NCBI GenBank assembly: GCA_017453765.1
Contig: JAFTEG010000266.1
Span: 1 to 7,231 of the forward strand
Reading direction: 5' to 3'
DNA from: Selenomonadaceae bacterium
GTDB lineage: Bacteria; Bacillota; Negativicutes; Selenomonadales; Selenomonadaceae
Length of the DNA: 7,231 bases
This document shows positions 1 through 5,840 of the stretch, in pieces; positions within the stretch are counted from its first letter, which is position 1, and the number at the start of each line of letters is the position of its first letter. The notes under the pieces were generated by a model. That model worked only from the letters and a program-made list of their open reading frames with translations. It was not told where the DNA came from and searched no databases. A program made the position numbers and the translations under genes.

Positions 1-307
1 TATTAATGTCGGATTGAATTCCAATTTCATCTTTATCAAGGTTCAAATGTTTTGCCAAAACTTCACGAACTTTTTCAAAAACGGGATCGTCTTCCATATT
101 ATATTTGTCATAGGGAAGGATTTTTCTTACAAGGTCATTGAGCAAATCAACATTTTCACGAAGTGCGGCAATTTCGGCGTAAATGGTGGAAAGATTGACG
201 TCGGCATTAGCATTTTCACGAAGTTTGCGAAGCTCCGATTTTAAGGTTTTGACTTCAGCGCGGCTTTTCAAGTATTCGCGTTTCCAATTTTGAGAATCAA
301 GAGCCAT
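1..307 (-). CDS. Coiled-coil protein with C-terminal acyl-carrier-protein-like domain (partial, runs off left edge)
   Basis: This open frame starts at ATG 307-305 and runs off the window after 102 codons without a stop. A GGGGGA Shine-Dalgarno lies 6 bases upstream. Residues 8-62 are charged and leucine-rich (WKREYLKSR, LKSELRKLREN, IAALREN, LLNDLVRKI) and look like a coiled coil. From about residue 76 the sequence VFEKVREVLAKHLNLDKDEI resembles helix I and the first loop of acyl carrier proteins (E. coli ACP has VKKIIGEQLGVKQEEV). The phosphopantetheine serine (DSL motif) would lie a few residues beyond the window edge. An ACP with a coiled-coil N-terminal extension is larger than the usual stand-alone ACP of about 80 residues. 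The ACP assignment rests on about 25 residues. If correct, the protein carries acyl chains or an aryl or peptidyl group, and the coil may mediate dimerisation or docking. It is divergent from the amidohydrolase. Confidence 0.6.
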   Translation of the reverse strand, partial: MALDSQNWKREYLKSRAEVKTLKSELRKLRENANADVNLSTIYAEIAALRENVDLLNDLVRKILPYDKYNMEDDPVFEKVREVLAKHLNLDKDEIGIQSDIN

Positions 308-350
308 AAAAATTCCCCCATACATTAGCTATAAAATTTTACTTAAAATG

Positions 351-380
351 ATTTTACTACCCATTACCTTTTGACGTCAA
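351..380 (-). promoter_or_regulatory. Probable promoter of the coiled-coil/ACP gene
   Basis: On the minus strand, TTGACG (380-375) and TAAAAT (356-351) are separated by 18 bp, matching sigma-A consensus at five of six positions in each box. The -10 box lies 43 bases upstream of the ATG. The -35 box sits inside the palindrome at 371-380. Confidence 0.55.
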
Positions 381-398
381 GCATAAAATTTTTATTAA
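371..398 (+). promoter_or_regulatory. Possible promoter of the amidohydrolase gene, sharing a palindrome with the divergent promoter
   Basis: The 10-bp sequence TTGACGTCAA (371-380) is a perfect palindrome, so it offers a -35-like TTGACG on both strands. On the plus strand a weak -10, TATTAA (393-398), follows after 16 bp. The -10 is a poor match in AT-rich sequence, so this assignment is tentative. If both promoters are real, the divergent genes share one -35 palindrome and could not be bound by two polymerases at once. Confidence 0.35.
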
Positions 399-461
399 TA
401 ACTAAGATTTTTTTGGATTTTCGATTTTTTAATTTAGCAACAACATAAATTGAGGTGCCAA

Positions 462-1352
462 ATGATTATCGACATTCACACGCATATTTTTCCAAACAAA
501 ATATCCGCATCGACTCTTGAAAAGTTGAGCGGCATAAGCCACAGTACGCCTTTCACTGACGGCACGTTGGACGGACTTTTACAGTCAATGAAAAAATTTC
601 ACGTCGACATTTCCGTAATCCTACCCGTCGCCACAAAGCCGGAGCAGGTTATAAAAATTAACGACAATGCCGCGCAGATTAACGAAAAATATTTTGACGC
701 TGATAAAAAATATTTTAATGCCGATGAAAAGCACTTGGACGCGGGGATTATCTCTTTCGCAAGCATTCACCCCGACTTTGAAGACTTTCGCGCAGAATTG
801 AGCCGCGTAAAAAATTTGGGCTTTAAAGGCATTAAAATTCACCCCGTCTATCAAGGTACGAATCTCGACGACAAAAAATTTCTGCGCATAATTTACCGCG
901 CCGCCGAACTTGATTTAATCGTTATCACGCACGCGGGACTTGACATAGGTTTTCCCGGCAAGATTAACTGCACGCCGAAAATGTCGCGTCACGTTGTAAA
1001 AGAGATTGGCGAATTTAAATTTATTTTGGCGCATATGGGCGGCTGGAAAAATTGGGACGAAGTTGCAGAGGAGCTTGCCGACTTGAATATTTTTATCGAC
1101 ACCGCCTTTTCAACCGGCTTAATTCCTGCGAAAGACAATTACTACAGCGAAGAGGAATTGAAAATGTTGGACGCGGCAGGTTTTATGCGGCTTTATGAAA
1201 TTTTCGGCGCAGAAAAAATTTTATTCGGCACGGACAGCCCTTGGATGGCGCAGGGTATGCCGATTGATTTTATCAACCGCCTGCCGATTGGTGACGCCGA
1301 TAAAAATAAAATCTTCGGTTCCAATGCGGCTAAACTGTTAAACTTAAAATAG
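462..1352 (+). CDS. Amidohydrolase-2 family metal-dependent hydrolase (TIM barrel)
   Basis: This 296-residue protein is close to the usual size for the amidohydrolase-2 (ACMSD-like) family. Visible metal and catalytic elements are H6-T-H8 on the first strand, GIKIHP (123-128), H157 in ITHAG, H191 in LAHMGG, and D258 in FGTDSPW. Together they make a zinc-type hydrolase or decarboxylase likely; the substrate cannot be told. I chose ATG 462 because GAGGTG (452-457) sits just upstream. A TTG at 450 would add four residues but swallow that ribosome site. Residues 76-95 contain three consecutive copies of a K-[YH]-[FL]-[DN]-A-[DG] heptapeptide, placed just before the strand leading to FASIHPD. I read this as a small insertion in a surface loop. 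The gene is transcribed alone and converges on the ACT-domain gene. Confidence 0.88.
   Translation: MIIDIHTHIFPNKISASTLEKLSGISHSTPFTDGTLDGLLQSMKKFHVDISVILPVATKPEQVIKINDNAAQINEKYFDADKKYFNADEKHLDAGIISFASIHPDFEDFRAELSRVKNLGFKGIKIHPVYQGTNLDDKKFLRIIYRAAELDLIVITHAGLDIGFPGKINCTPKMSRHVVKEIGEFKFILAHMGGWKNWDEVAEELADLNIFIDTAFSTGLIPAKDNYYSEEELKMLDAAGFMRLYEIFGAEKILFGTDSPWMAQGMPIDFINRLPIGDADKNKIFGSNAAKLLNLK
687..749 (+). repeat. Three 21-bp imperfect tandem repeats inside the amidohydrolase gene
   Basis: Units start at 687, 708 and 729 and encode KYFDADK, KYFNADE and KHLDAG plus one residue. The first two share most bases (AAATATTTT core), and the third has diverged more at DNA than at protein level. The unit length keeps the frame. 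It looks like a local in-frame duplication that lengthened a loop. Confidence 0.7.
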
Positions 1353-1355
1353 CTC

Positions 1356-1387
1356 AAAAAAATATCAGTGAAAAAATTTTTCCACTG
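1356..1387 (-). terminator. Intrinsic terminator of the paaK-ACT operon
   Basis: On the minus strand CAGTG-GAAAAA (1387-1377) pairs with TTTTTT-CACTG (1376-1366) with one mismatch, and is followed by ATA and a run of seven T (1362-1356). The U-tract on the minus strand side makes this a terminator for the paaK-ACT unit. The hairpin's own A/T stem could also act on the converging amidohydrolase transcript, but no T-run follows on the plus strand. The first stem arm coincides with the last unit of the adjoining heptamer array. Confidence 0.7.
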
Positions 1388-1436
1388 ACCACTGACCACT
1401 ATTAACTATTAACTATTAACTATTTACTATTTACTA
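1381..1436 (-). repeat. Heptamer array A, starting at the stop codon of the ACT-domain gene
   Basis: Eight 7-bp units lie in unbroken register, read on the minus strand from the TAG stop (1436-1434). They are TAGTAAA twice, TAGTTAA three times, TAGTGGT, CAGTGGT, then CAGTGGA. The last unit forms the first arm of the terminator stem. Six of the eight units contain TAG, and the T-to-C change in the last two removes it. Confidence 0.9.
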
Positions 1437-1859
1437 AACATCCGCAATTTCGTCCTGCGACAAAGATTTCAAACCTTTACTCGCCAAAAGTTTTTCCGCC
1501 GTCTTCGTATCGCTAACGCGGAAAATCATAAAGGCGTTTTTTTGTCCCGCAAATGCGTACATATATTCAATGTTGACGTCGGCTTCTGCAAATTTCTGCA
1601 AAAGTTTATTCAAACTGCCCGCCTCGTCCGTAATGCCGTAAACCAAAACCGGCGTAAACGTTGCGACAAAGTTCGCCTCTTTCAAAACGTTAGTGGCCTC
1701 AAAAACGTCATTCACAATCATTCGTACAATGCCGAAGTCCTTTGTATCGGCAAGCGACAAGGCGCGAATGTTGACGTTGTGTTTCGCCAAAACTTCCGTC
1801 ATTTTATTCAGCGTGCCGGGTTTATTTTCCAAAAACACGGAAACTTGATTGACGCTCAT
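1434..1859 (-). CDS. Tandem ACT-domain protein, partner of PaaK
   Basis: This 141-residue protein is made of two ACT domains, about 3-68 (VSVFLENKPGTLNKMTEVLA, with the usual E-N-K-P-G-T-L ligand loop) and 71-138 (LVYGITDEAGSLNKLLQKFA). ACT domains bind small effectors, usually amino acids. Stand-alone tandem ACT proteins of this kind are commonly found next to phenylacetate-CoA ligase in anaerobic Bacillota and archaea and are thought to sense an aromatic amino acid or its product. There is no catalytic domain, so a regulatory role is inferred. ATG 1859 is chosen because GGAAGG (1872-1867) sits 7 bases upstream; a GTG at 1886 would include that site. The gene lies 39 bp after paaK and is probably co-transcribed with it. 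Its stop codon is the first unit of heptamer array A. Confidence 0.88.
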   Translation of the reverse strand: MSVNQVSVFLENKPGTLNKMTEVLAKHNVNIRALSLADTKDFGIVRMIVNDVFEATNVLKEANFVATFTPVLVYGITDEAGSLNKLLQKFAEADVNIEYMYAFAGQKNAFMIFRVSDTKTAEKLLASKGLKSLSQDEIADV

Positions 1860-1898
1860 GCTATCACCTTCCTGTTTAAAATTCACTGCCTGTTGAAA

Positions 1899-3200
1899 TT
1901 AAATTTTACGCCTGTCAATAACGCGAACGGCTTTACCTTCACTGCGGGTAATGGATTTCGGCGCGACGAGAGAAATTTTCGCCTTAATGCCGAGCATTGA
2001 GCGTAAACCGTCTTCCAAAACTTTTTTGCGTGCTTGAATTTCGCCGACATTGTCGGTGAACATATCCGGCGTCATTTCAACGTTAATGTCGAAAGTATCG
2101 GTATGGTTCACGCGGTCAACGATAATTTGATAATTCGCCGCGTAACCGTTTTTAAGCAGTACCGTTTCAATTTGGCTGGGAAATACATTGACGCCGCGAA
2201 TGATTAACATATCGTCCGTGCGACCCTTAAGCCGCGTCATCTTTATCAGCGTGCGACCGCAGGAACATTTTTCACGCGTCAAGCTGCAAATATCGCGCGT
2301 ACGATATCTGAGCAGGGGGAAGGCTTTTTTGTCAAGGCAGGTGAAGACCAATTCGCCAAGTTGACCTTCAGGTAACACGTCGCCTGTTTCGGGATTTATA
2401 ATTTCAGGGTAGAAGTGATCCTCTTGAATATGCATGCCGTTTTGTTCGGAGCATTCGCAGGAAACGCCGGGACCGGAAATTTCTGTCAAGCCGTAAATAT
2501 CATAAGCCTTAATGCCCAACGTTTTTTCAATATCGCGGCGCATTTCTTCCGACCATGCCTCTGCACCGAAAATTCCAATCTTAAGCGGAATTGTTTCCGG
2601 CGTGTAACCCATTTCCTTCATTGATTCGCCTAAGTACGCGGCGTAGCTGGGAGTGCAACAAAGAATCGTTGCCTGCAAATCCATAATGAACATAACCTGA
2701 CGTTCGGTGTTGCCGGAGCTTGTAGGAACAGTCATACAGCCTAATTTATGTGAACCGCCGTCAAGCCCCGCGCCGCCGGTGAATAAGCCGTAGCCGTAGG
2801 ACACTTGACAAACATCTTTTTTCGTGCCGCCCGCCATCATTATCGCACGTGCGCAACATTCATTCCAAATGTCAATGTCATTTTGCGTATAAAAGGCAAC
2901 GACGCGCTTGCCGGTAGTGCCGGACGTTGAGTGAATACGAACGCACTCATCAATCGGCACGCCGAGCATACCGTAGGGGTACGCCTCTTTCAAGTCAGCT
3001 TTTGTCAAGAAAGGCAACTTGTACAAATCGTCGACAGATTTAACGTCGCCGGGCTCAACGCCTTTGTCCTGCATTTTCTTGCGGTAGTAGGGGACGTTGT
3101 CCCAAACGTGCTGAACCTGCGCGGGGAGTAATTTATTTTGAATTTCACGCAGTTTTTCAACAGGCGCACACTCAATTTCCGGCTGGAAATAATGTTCCAT
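1899..3200 (-). CDS. paaK: Phenylacetate-CoA ligase
   Basis: This 433-residue protein has the full length of the family. It activates phenylacetate or a related aryl acid to its CoA thioester using ATP and CoA in the cytosol. Seen in the sequence: the adenylate-forming P-loop STSGTTGK (91-98), the A5-like motif DIYGLTE (234-240), the hinge region RLKGRTDDMLIIRGVNVFP (323-341), a CSCG cysteine cluster just before it, and the C-terminal lysine in SEGKAVRVID (K423). The C-terminal subdomain matches the one typical of PaaK. ATG 3200 is preferred over an upstream TTG at 3221 because GAGGA (3213-3209) stands 8 bases before it. In anaerobes this enzyme often works with indolepyruvate:ferredoxin oxidoreductase to make or use aryl-acetyl-CoA during aromatic amino acid metabolism; those genes are not in the window. 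The exact aryl substrate is not determined. Confidence 0.93.
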   Translation of the reverse strand: MEHYFQPEIECAPVEKLREIQNKLLPAQVQHVWDNVPYYRKKMQDKGVEPGDVKSVDDLYKLPFLTKADLKEAYPYGMLGVPIDECVRIHSTSGTTGKRVVAFYTQNDIDIWNECCARAIMMAGGTKKDVCQVSYGYGLFTGGAGLDGGSHKLGCMTVPTSSGNTERQVMFIMDLQATILCCTPSYAAYLGESMKEMGYTPETIPLKIGIFGAEAWSEEMRRDIEKTLGIKAYDIYGLTEISGPGVSCECSEQNGMHIQEDHFYPEIINPETGDVLPEGQLGELVFTCLDKKAFPLLRYRTRDICSLTREKCSCGRTLIKMTRLKGRTDDMLIIRGVNVFPSQIETVLLKNGYAANYQIIVDRVNHTDTFDINVEMTPDMFTDNVGEIQARKKVLEDGLRSMLGIKAKISLVAPKSITRSEGKAVRVIDRRKI

Positions 3201-3225
3201 AAAAGTTTTCCTCACTTCCAAAATT

Positions 3226-3250
3226 TGTTAATTCCTTTAGAACATTAACA
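3226..3250. promoter_or_regulatory. Candidate operator of the paaK promoter
   Basis: A perfect inverted repeat, TGTTAAT (3226-3232), 11-bp spacer, ATTAACA (3244-3250), starts at the last base of the -10 box and covers the predicted transcription start. The 18-bp centre-to-centre spacing would put both arms on nearly the same DNA face, as expected for a dimeric repressor. No matching regulator gene is in the window. Confidence 0.45.
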
Positions 3251-3278
3251 TTATAGTTGTTGAAAGAAAATGTTGCAA
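3250..3278 (-). promoter_or_regulatory. Strong sigma-A promoter of the paaK-ACT operon
   Basis: TTGCAA (3278-3273), a 17-bp spacer and a perfect TATAAT (3255-3250) on the minus strand give the best promoter in the window. The leader to the paaK ATG would be about 43 bases. Heptamer array B ends a few bases before the -35 box. Confidence 0.8.
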
Positions 3279-3284
3279 GGGGTT

Positions 3285-3389
3285 GTTAGGAGCTAGTGGT
3301 TAGGGGCTAGGAACTAGGGAACAGGGATTAGGAATTTTCATCCCTAATTCTTAATTCATTACGCATTGCGAATTACGCCTTACGCATTA
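3285..3389 (-). repeat. Heptamer array B, starting at the stop codon of aroH and ending at the paaK promoter
   Basis: Fifteen 7-bp units in register can be read on the minus strand from the aroH TAA (3389-3387). The first seven are of a TAATGCG-like type that degrades (TAATGCG, TAAGGCG, TAATTCG, CAATGCG, TAATGAA, TTAAGAA, TTAGGGA). The TGAAAAT unit (3340-3334) then separates these from seven of TCCTAAC or CCCTAGT type. The junction can fold as a 6-bp hairpin, ATTAGG with CCTAAT. Most units carry TAA or TAG. The units are degenerate, so exact edges are uncertain. Confidence 0.85.
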
Positions 3390-3749
3390 ATCCAAGTCGG
3401 GGCGAAGTTTTTTCGCGTCGCCTAAGTAAACGTGACAAAGTTCGTGCAAACTCTTATCAATGTCCGCCAAAACCAAAACCCTTATGCACTTCTGCATACT
3501 ACCTTCAACGTCCATTTCCTGCGTATCGAAAAGCGGCAGGTGTTGAAAATTTGGAAGTTGACGTACGCCGCCTGCGGGAAATGCAGCAGTTAAATCTTTC
3601 GTGCAGGAAAAAATTACCGCGCCTACCGTGTCAGGGTGAATTTGGTTTGCCGACAAAAGTTCTGTTATGAGAAATTGCGCCGCGTTCCAAATTGCCTTCT
3701 GCGAATTTTCTTCAACGGTTATTGCGCCTCTTATTCCTCTCAATGCCAT
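3387..3749 (-). CDS. aroH: Chorismate mutase, AroH type
   Basis: This 120-residue protein catalyses the rearrangement of chorismate to prephenate, the branch step to phenylalanine and tyrosine. It aligns almost end to end with the trimeric B. subtilis AroH fold. The active-site residues known for that enzyme are found at the same numbers: R7, F57, R63, E78, R90 and Y108, within RGIRGA, AAFPAGGVR, QEMDV, KCIRV and HVYLG. It ends at LRPDLD, a few residues shorter than B. subtilis AroH, which loses only the mobile tail. ATG 3749 has GGAGGG 7 bases upstream. The start follows the TIR gene stop by 22 bp, so the two are probably one transcript. That pairing is unusual, since other aromatic biosynthesis genes are absent here. 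paaK downstream has its own promoter. Confidence 0.94.
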   Translation of the reverse strand: MALRGIRGAITVEENSQKAIWNAAQFLITELLSANQIHPDTVGAVIFSCTKDLTAAFPAGGVRQLPNFQHLPLFDTQEMDVEGSMQKCIRVLVLADIDKSLHELCHVYLGDAKKLRPDLD

Positions 3750-3771
3750 TTACATTCCCTCCAATTGTCGA

Positions 3772-4557
3772 TTAACTTTTTTTGAAAACGTCTTCAAATT
3801 CTTTAAAGACCGGCGATAATGGTATTGTTGCAAATGATTTAAATCTTGCTGAATCAGTTGAACTTGTCTTAGTCGTGTCGCTGTCCCTTCTATATTTTTG
3901 AGGTTGATTGATAATCGCTTTAACATCCACTCCTCTGCTTTCAAAAAAACTACGAGCCGCCGAATCTTTCAACATATCTTTCAATAACGCCGCCGCTATA
4001 AAATTTCCTTTGAGTGATGGGCGAATAAGATATTCAAAAGCCTTTACAAATTTTTTTTGTTTTATATATTTAGAGGCGGTATCCAAAAGCCATGTTGTCG
4101 TTGCCTCGCCTTGACTTTTTTGCAGTGCCGTTGCGTCAATCAATCTTTCAAAAAATTTTTCGCGATTTTCTTTGTACTTATAAAATTTCGCGGCTTGAAT
4201 GAAATTAAAAACTTCCAGTTCAGGGGACAAATTGATTTCTTCTAATGACTCCAAATGAATGGGGAACAAAATTTTTTTATTCGACTTCGCGCAGTCAATT
4301 TCACGCTTACAATGCGGCGATTTGTTATACTCAGCCAAAATAAACGCCATTACCACATCGCAGTTTACAATGTGATTTTCTAAATCCTGCGTCCACTTTT
4401 GCCCCCACTCTAAGCCTTCGTCATACCAAATTCTGAAACCGGCGTCATTGAGCTTTTCAAGTATTTCAAAAACTGTCGGCGCGTCGGTATGTTTGTAGCT
4501 GACAAAAATATAGGGTTCGTCGCCTTCGTACGGCGTAAAAGAGCATTTAAGTTGCAT
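3772..4557 (-). CDS. TIR-domain protein with C-terminal helical region
   Basis: This 261-residue protein has no signal peptide or membrane segment. Residues 15-105 form a bacterial TIR domain: YIFVSYKHTDAP on the first strand, GFRIWYDEGLEWGQKW around the BB loop, DVVMAFILAEYNKS, and SPHCKREIDCA, in which E86 occupies the position of the catalytic glutamate of NAD-cleaving TIR enzymes. Residues 150-205 are helical and TPR- or Sel1-like. The tail from about 215 is rich in Ser, Thr and charged residues and probably disordered. Many bacterial TIR proteins hydrolyse or cyclise NAD in immunity or stress; others only scaffold. The retained glutamate favours an enzyme, but this is inference. No ThsA-like or other known effector gene is adjacent. 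ATG 4557 has GGGGAG 7 bases upstream. The gene is followed by aroH 22 bp later. Confidence 0.85.
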   Translation of the reverse strand: MQLKCSFTPYEGDEPYIFVSYKHTDAPTVFEILEKLNDAGFRIWYDEGLEWGQKWTQDLENHIVNCDVVMAFILAEYNKSPHCKREIDCAKSNKKILFPIHLESLEEINLSPELEVFNFIQAAKFYKYKENREKFFERLIDATALQKSQGEATTTWLLDTASKYIKQKKFVKAFEYLIRPSLKGNFIAAALLKDMLKDSAARSFFESRGVDVKAIINQPQKYRRDSDTTKTSSTDSARFKSFATIPLSPVFKEFEDVFKKS

Positions 4558-4593
4558 TGTGGAACTCCCCTTTGTCAGGCGGTGTATTTTAAA

Positions 4594-4635
4594 ATTTTTA
4601 ACCCCTAACCCCTAGTCCCTCTTCACTAATCCCTA
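4594..4635 (-). repeat. Heptamer array C, starting at the stop codon of the ABC-ATPase gene
   Basis: Six 7-bp units can be read on the minus strand from the TAG stop (4635-4633): TAGGGAT, TAGTGAA, GAGGGAC, TAGGGGT twice, then TAAAAAT. Five of the six begin with a stop triplet. The units resemble the CCTAAC-type half of array B read on the opposite strand. The array fills most of the gap before the TIR gene's ribosome site. Confidence 0.82.
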
Positions 4636-5709
4636 CAAATTATATTTTTCGCGAATCTGTTGTTGTACCGTTTCATTGCCCAAAAATTCTTCGTACGTAC
4701 AAATTCTGTCAACGGTGCCGTTCGGCGTAACGTCAATGATTCTGTTGGCAACAGTCTCAACAAGTACGCGATCTTTGGACGAAAAAATTATCGTGCCGCC
4801 GAACTCTTTCAAGGCGCGTTCAAACTCTTCAGTCTGCGGCAGGTCAAGGCAAGTCGTGGGGTTGTCCAAAAGTAAAAAGTTCGCGCCGCTTTTCTTCAAC
4901 GCGTCAATCTCCGCCCGCGCGGCGGTACTTGAATAAACCTGCGGCATATACGCAATTTTCACGTCGTCGCTGAAATTTATAGTGCCTTTGAATGATTCGG
5001 CTGAATGTTCATTGCGCCAAAATGAATTTAACGTCTTTAAAAGGCGTGACTGTCCGAATTGGTTTTGTCCTACCAACGCGATTTTTTGTCCGCGCCTTAT
5101 GGTAAAGCTTACGTTTTGAAAAATCGTTTCGCCGTCACGAACTTTTAATAAATCGTCCACTTCCAAAATAATCGGCGTCGACAAGTCCTTAGGGTCAACC
5201 GCCGTGAAATCTTCGTCGCACTGTAAATTTATCGGCGTGACTTTCTTTTCACCGAGCGGGATAATTTCCTTGCACGAAGACCACAAAAAATATCTGTCGT
5301 TGCTGACAATGATGGCGGTTAAATCTTGTCGCGTCTTTAAAAAATCTATCAGCCATTCAACGCCGCCTGCGTCCAAATTTTTTGTAGGCTCATCCAAAAG
5401 TAAAATTACTTCCGAATCTTTCAAGCCGTGCAGAGCACGTTTCAATTTGTCAATCGCGGACATTTCAGCCATATGCAGTTCGGAAAAATCGGAATAGGCA
5501 CTGCCGGTGACAAGTAACACTTCGCCGAAAACCCGCGCACTGCCGGAAGTTGGCGGCAGGCGTCCCGCTATTATGTCAAGCAATGAAGATTTGCCGGAGC
5601 CTTCACTGCCGATAATGCCGACCTTTTCGCCGCGCTTCACGTCGAGATTTAAGCCTTTGAAAATTTCTTTTTGACCGAGTTGCAGAGTCAAATTTTTTAT
5701 CTCTACCAA
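4633..5709 (-). CDS. Short, degenerate tandem ABC-ATPase related to ABC-F proteins
   Basis: This 358-residue protein holds two nucleotide-binding domains, no membrane segments, and is well below the 500-650 residues usual for ABC-F. Domain 1 (1-165) keeps Walker A GSEGSGKS (34-41) and Walker B LLLDEP (103-108), but the H-loop histidine is asparagine (N137 in SNDRYF) and the LSGGQ signature is reduced to MSAID (83-87). Domain 2 (181-340) has Walker A GQNQFGQS, with the lysine replaced by Q220. Its Walker B is LLLDNP, with the catalytic glutamate replaced by N283, and its H-loop is SKDR. Only 19 residues separate the Q-loop AYMPQ from the Walker B strand, so the helical subdomain and signature are gone. 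It may bind ATP at site 1 but is unlikely to hydrolyse normally. The start is TTG 5709, with GAGAGG 9 bases upstream and no ATG near. It could be a ribosome-associated or regulatory relic. Confidence 0.8.
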   Translation of the reverse strand: MVEIKNLTLQLGQKEIFKGLNLDVKRGEKVGIIGSEGSGKSSLLDIIAGRLPPTSGSARVFGEVLLVTGSAYSDFSELHMAEMSAIDKLKRALHGLKDSEVILLLDEPTKNLDAGGVEWLIDFLKTRQDLTAIIVSNDRYFLWSSCKEIIPLGEKKVTPINLQCDEDFTAVDPKDLSTPIILEVDDLLKVRDGETIFQNVSFTIRRGQKIALVGQNQFGQSRLLKTLNSFWRNEHSAESFKGTINFSDDVKIAYMPQVYSSTAARAEIDALKKSGANFLLLDNPTTCLDLPQTEEFERALKEFGGTIIFSSKDRVLVETVANRIIDVTPNGTVDRICTYEEFLGNETVQQQIREKYNL

Positions 5710-5805
5710 TTTGTTATACCTCTCAAAAAATTTTGCGGTAAAAATTCTGCCAACAAATTATTTTTCCTGCTTAATAGCCGGTAGCCTGCCCTCTACCTTT
5801 TTAAT

Positions 5806-5840
5806 TCCATTACGCATTGCGCCTTACGCATTACGCATTA
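5806..5840 (-). repeat. Heptamer array D, entering the 3' end of the methyltransferase-STAS gene
   Basis: Five 7-bp units can be read on the minus strand: TAATGCG twice (5840-5827), TAAGGCG, CAATGCG, TAATGGA, then AT-rich sequence. The units match the first half of array B nearly exactly. The first two units are coding and supply the last codons of the gene (M-R-N-A and part of the isoleucine). The stop TAA (5826-5824) is the first triplet of the third unit. Confidence 0.87.

Noticed and set aside
371..380. TGACGTCA core as a CRE-like activator site
   Set aside because: That motif belongs to eukaryotic bZIP factors; in this context a -35 palindrome is the simpler reading.
450..461. TTG 450 as start of the amidohydrolase
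   Set aside because: It would place the ribosome site inside the gene; ATG 462 starts directly at the conserved first strand with H-T-H.
1542..2000. A 152-codon plus-strand open frame across the ACT and paaK genes
   Set aside because: It is antisense to two well-supported genes and its translation has no recognisable domain.
3750..3944. A 64-codon minus-strand frame overlapping the TIR tail, with AGAGGAG before an internal ATG and a stop touching the aroH start (TAAATG)
   Set aside because: It lies wholly inside the TIR gene in another frame, the AGAGGAG is only 3 bases from the ATG, and aroH has its own GGAGGG. Conservation of this frame in homologues would be needed to accept it.
3772..4557. 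Thoeris-type phage defence locus
   Set aside because: A TIR protein alone is not enough. No ThsA-like SIR2/SLOG protein or other effector adjoins it; the neighbours are aroH and a degenerate ABC protein.
4583..4600. Promoter for the TIR gene (TAAAAT in an AT-rich patch)
   Set aside because: No acceptable -35 hexamer lies 16-18 bp upstream; the sequence there is array C.
5777..5800. Terminator after the methyltransferase-STAS gene (GGTAG...CTACC hairpin)
   Set aside because: The stem has only five pairs and no T-run follows on the minus strand.
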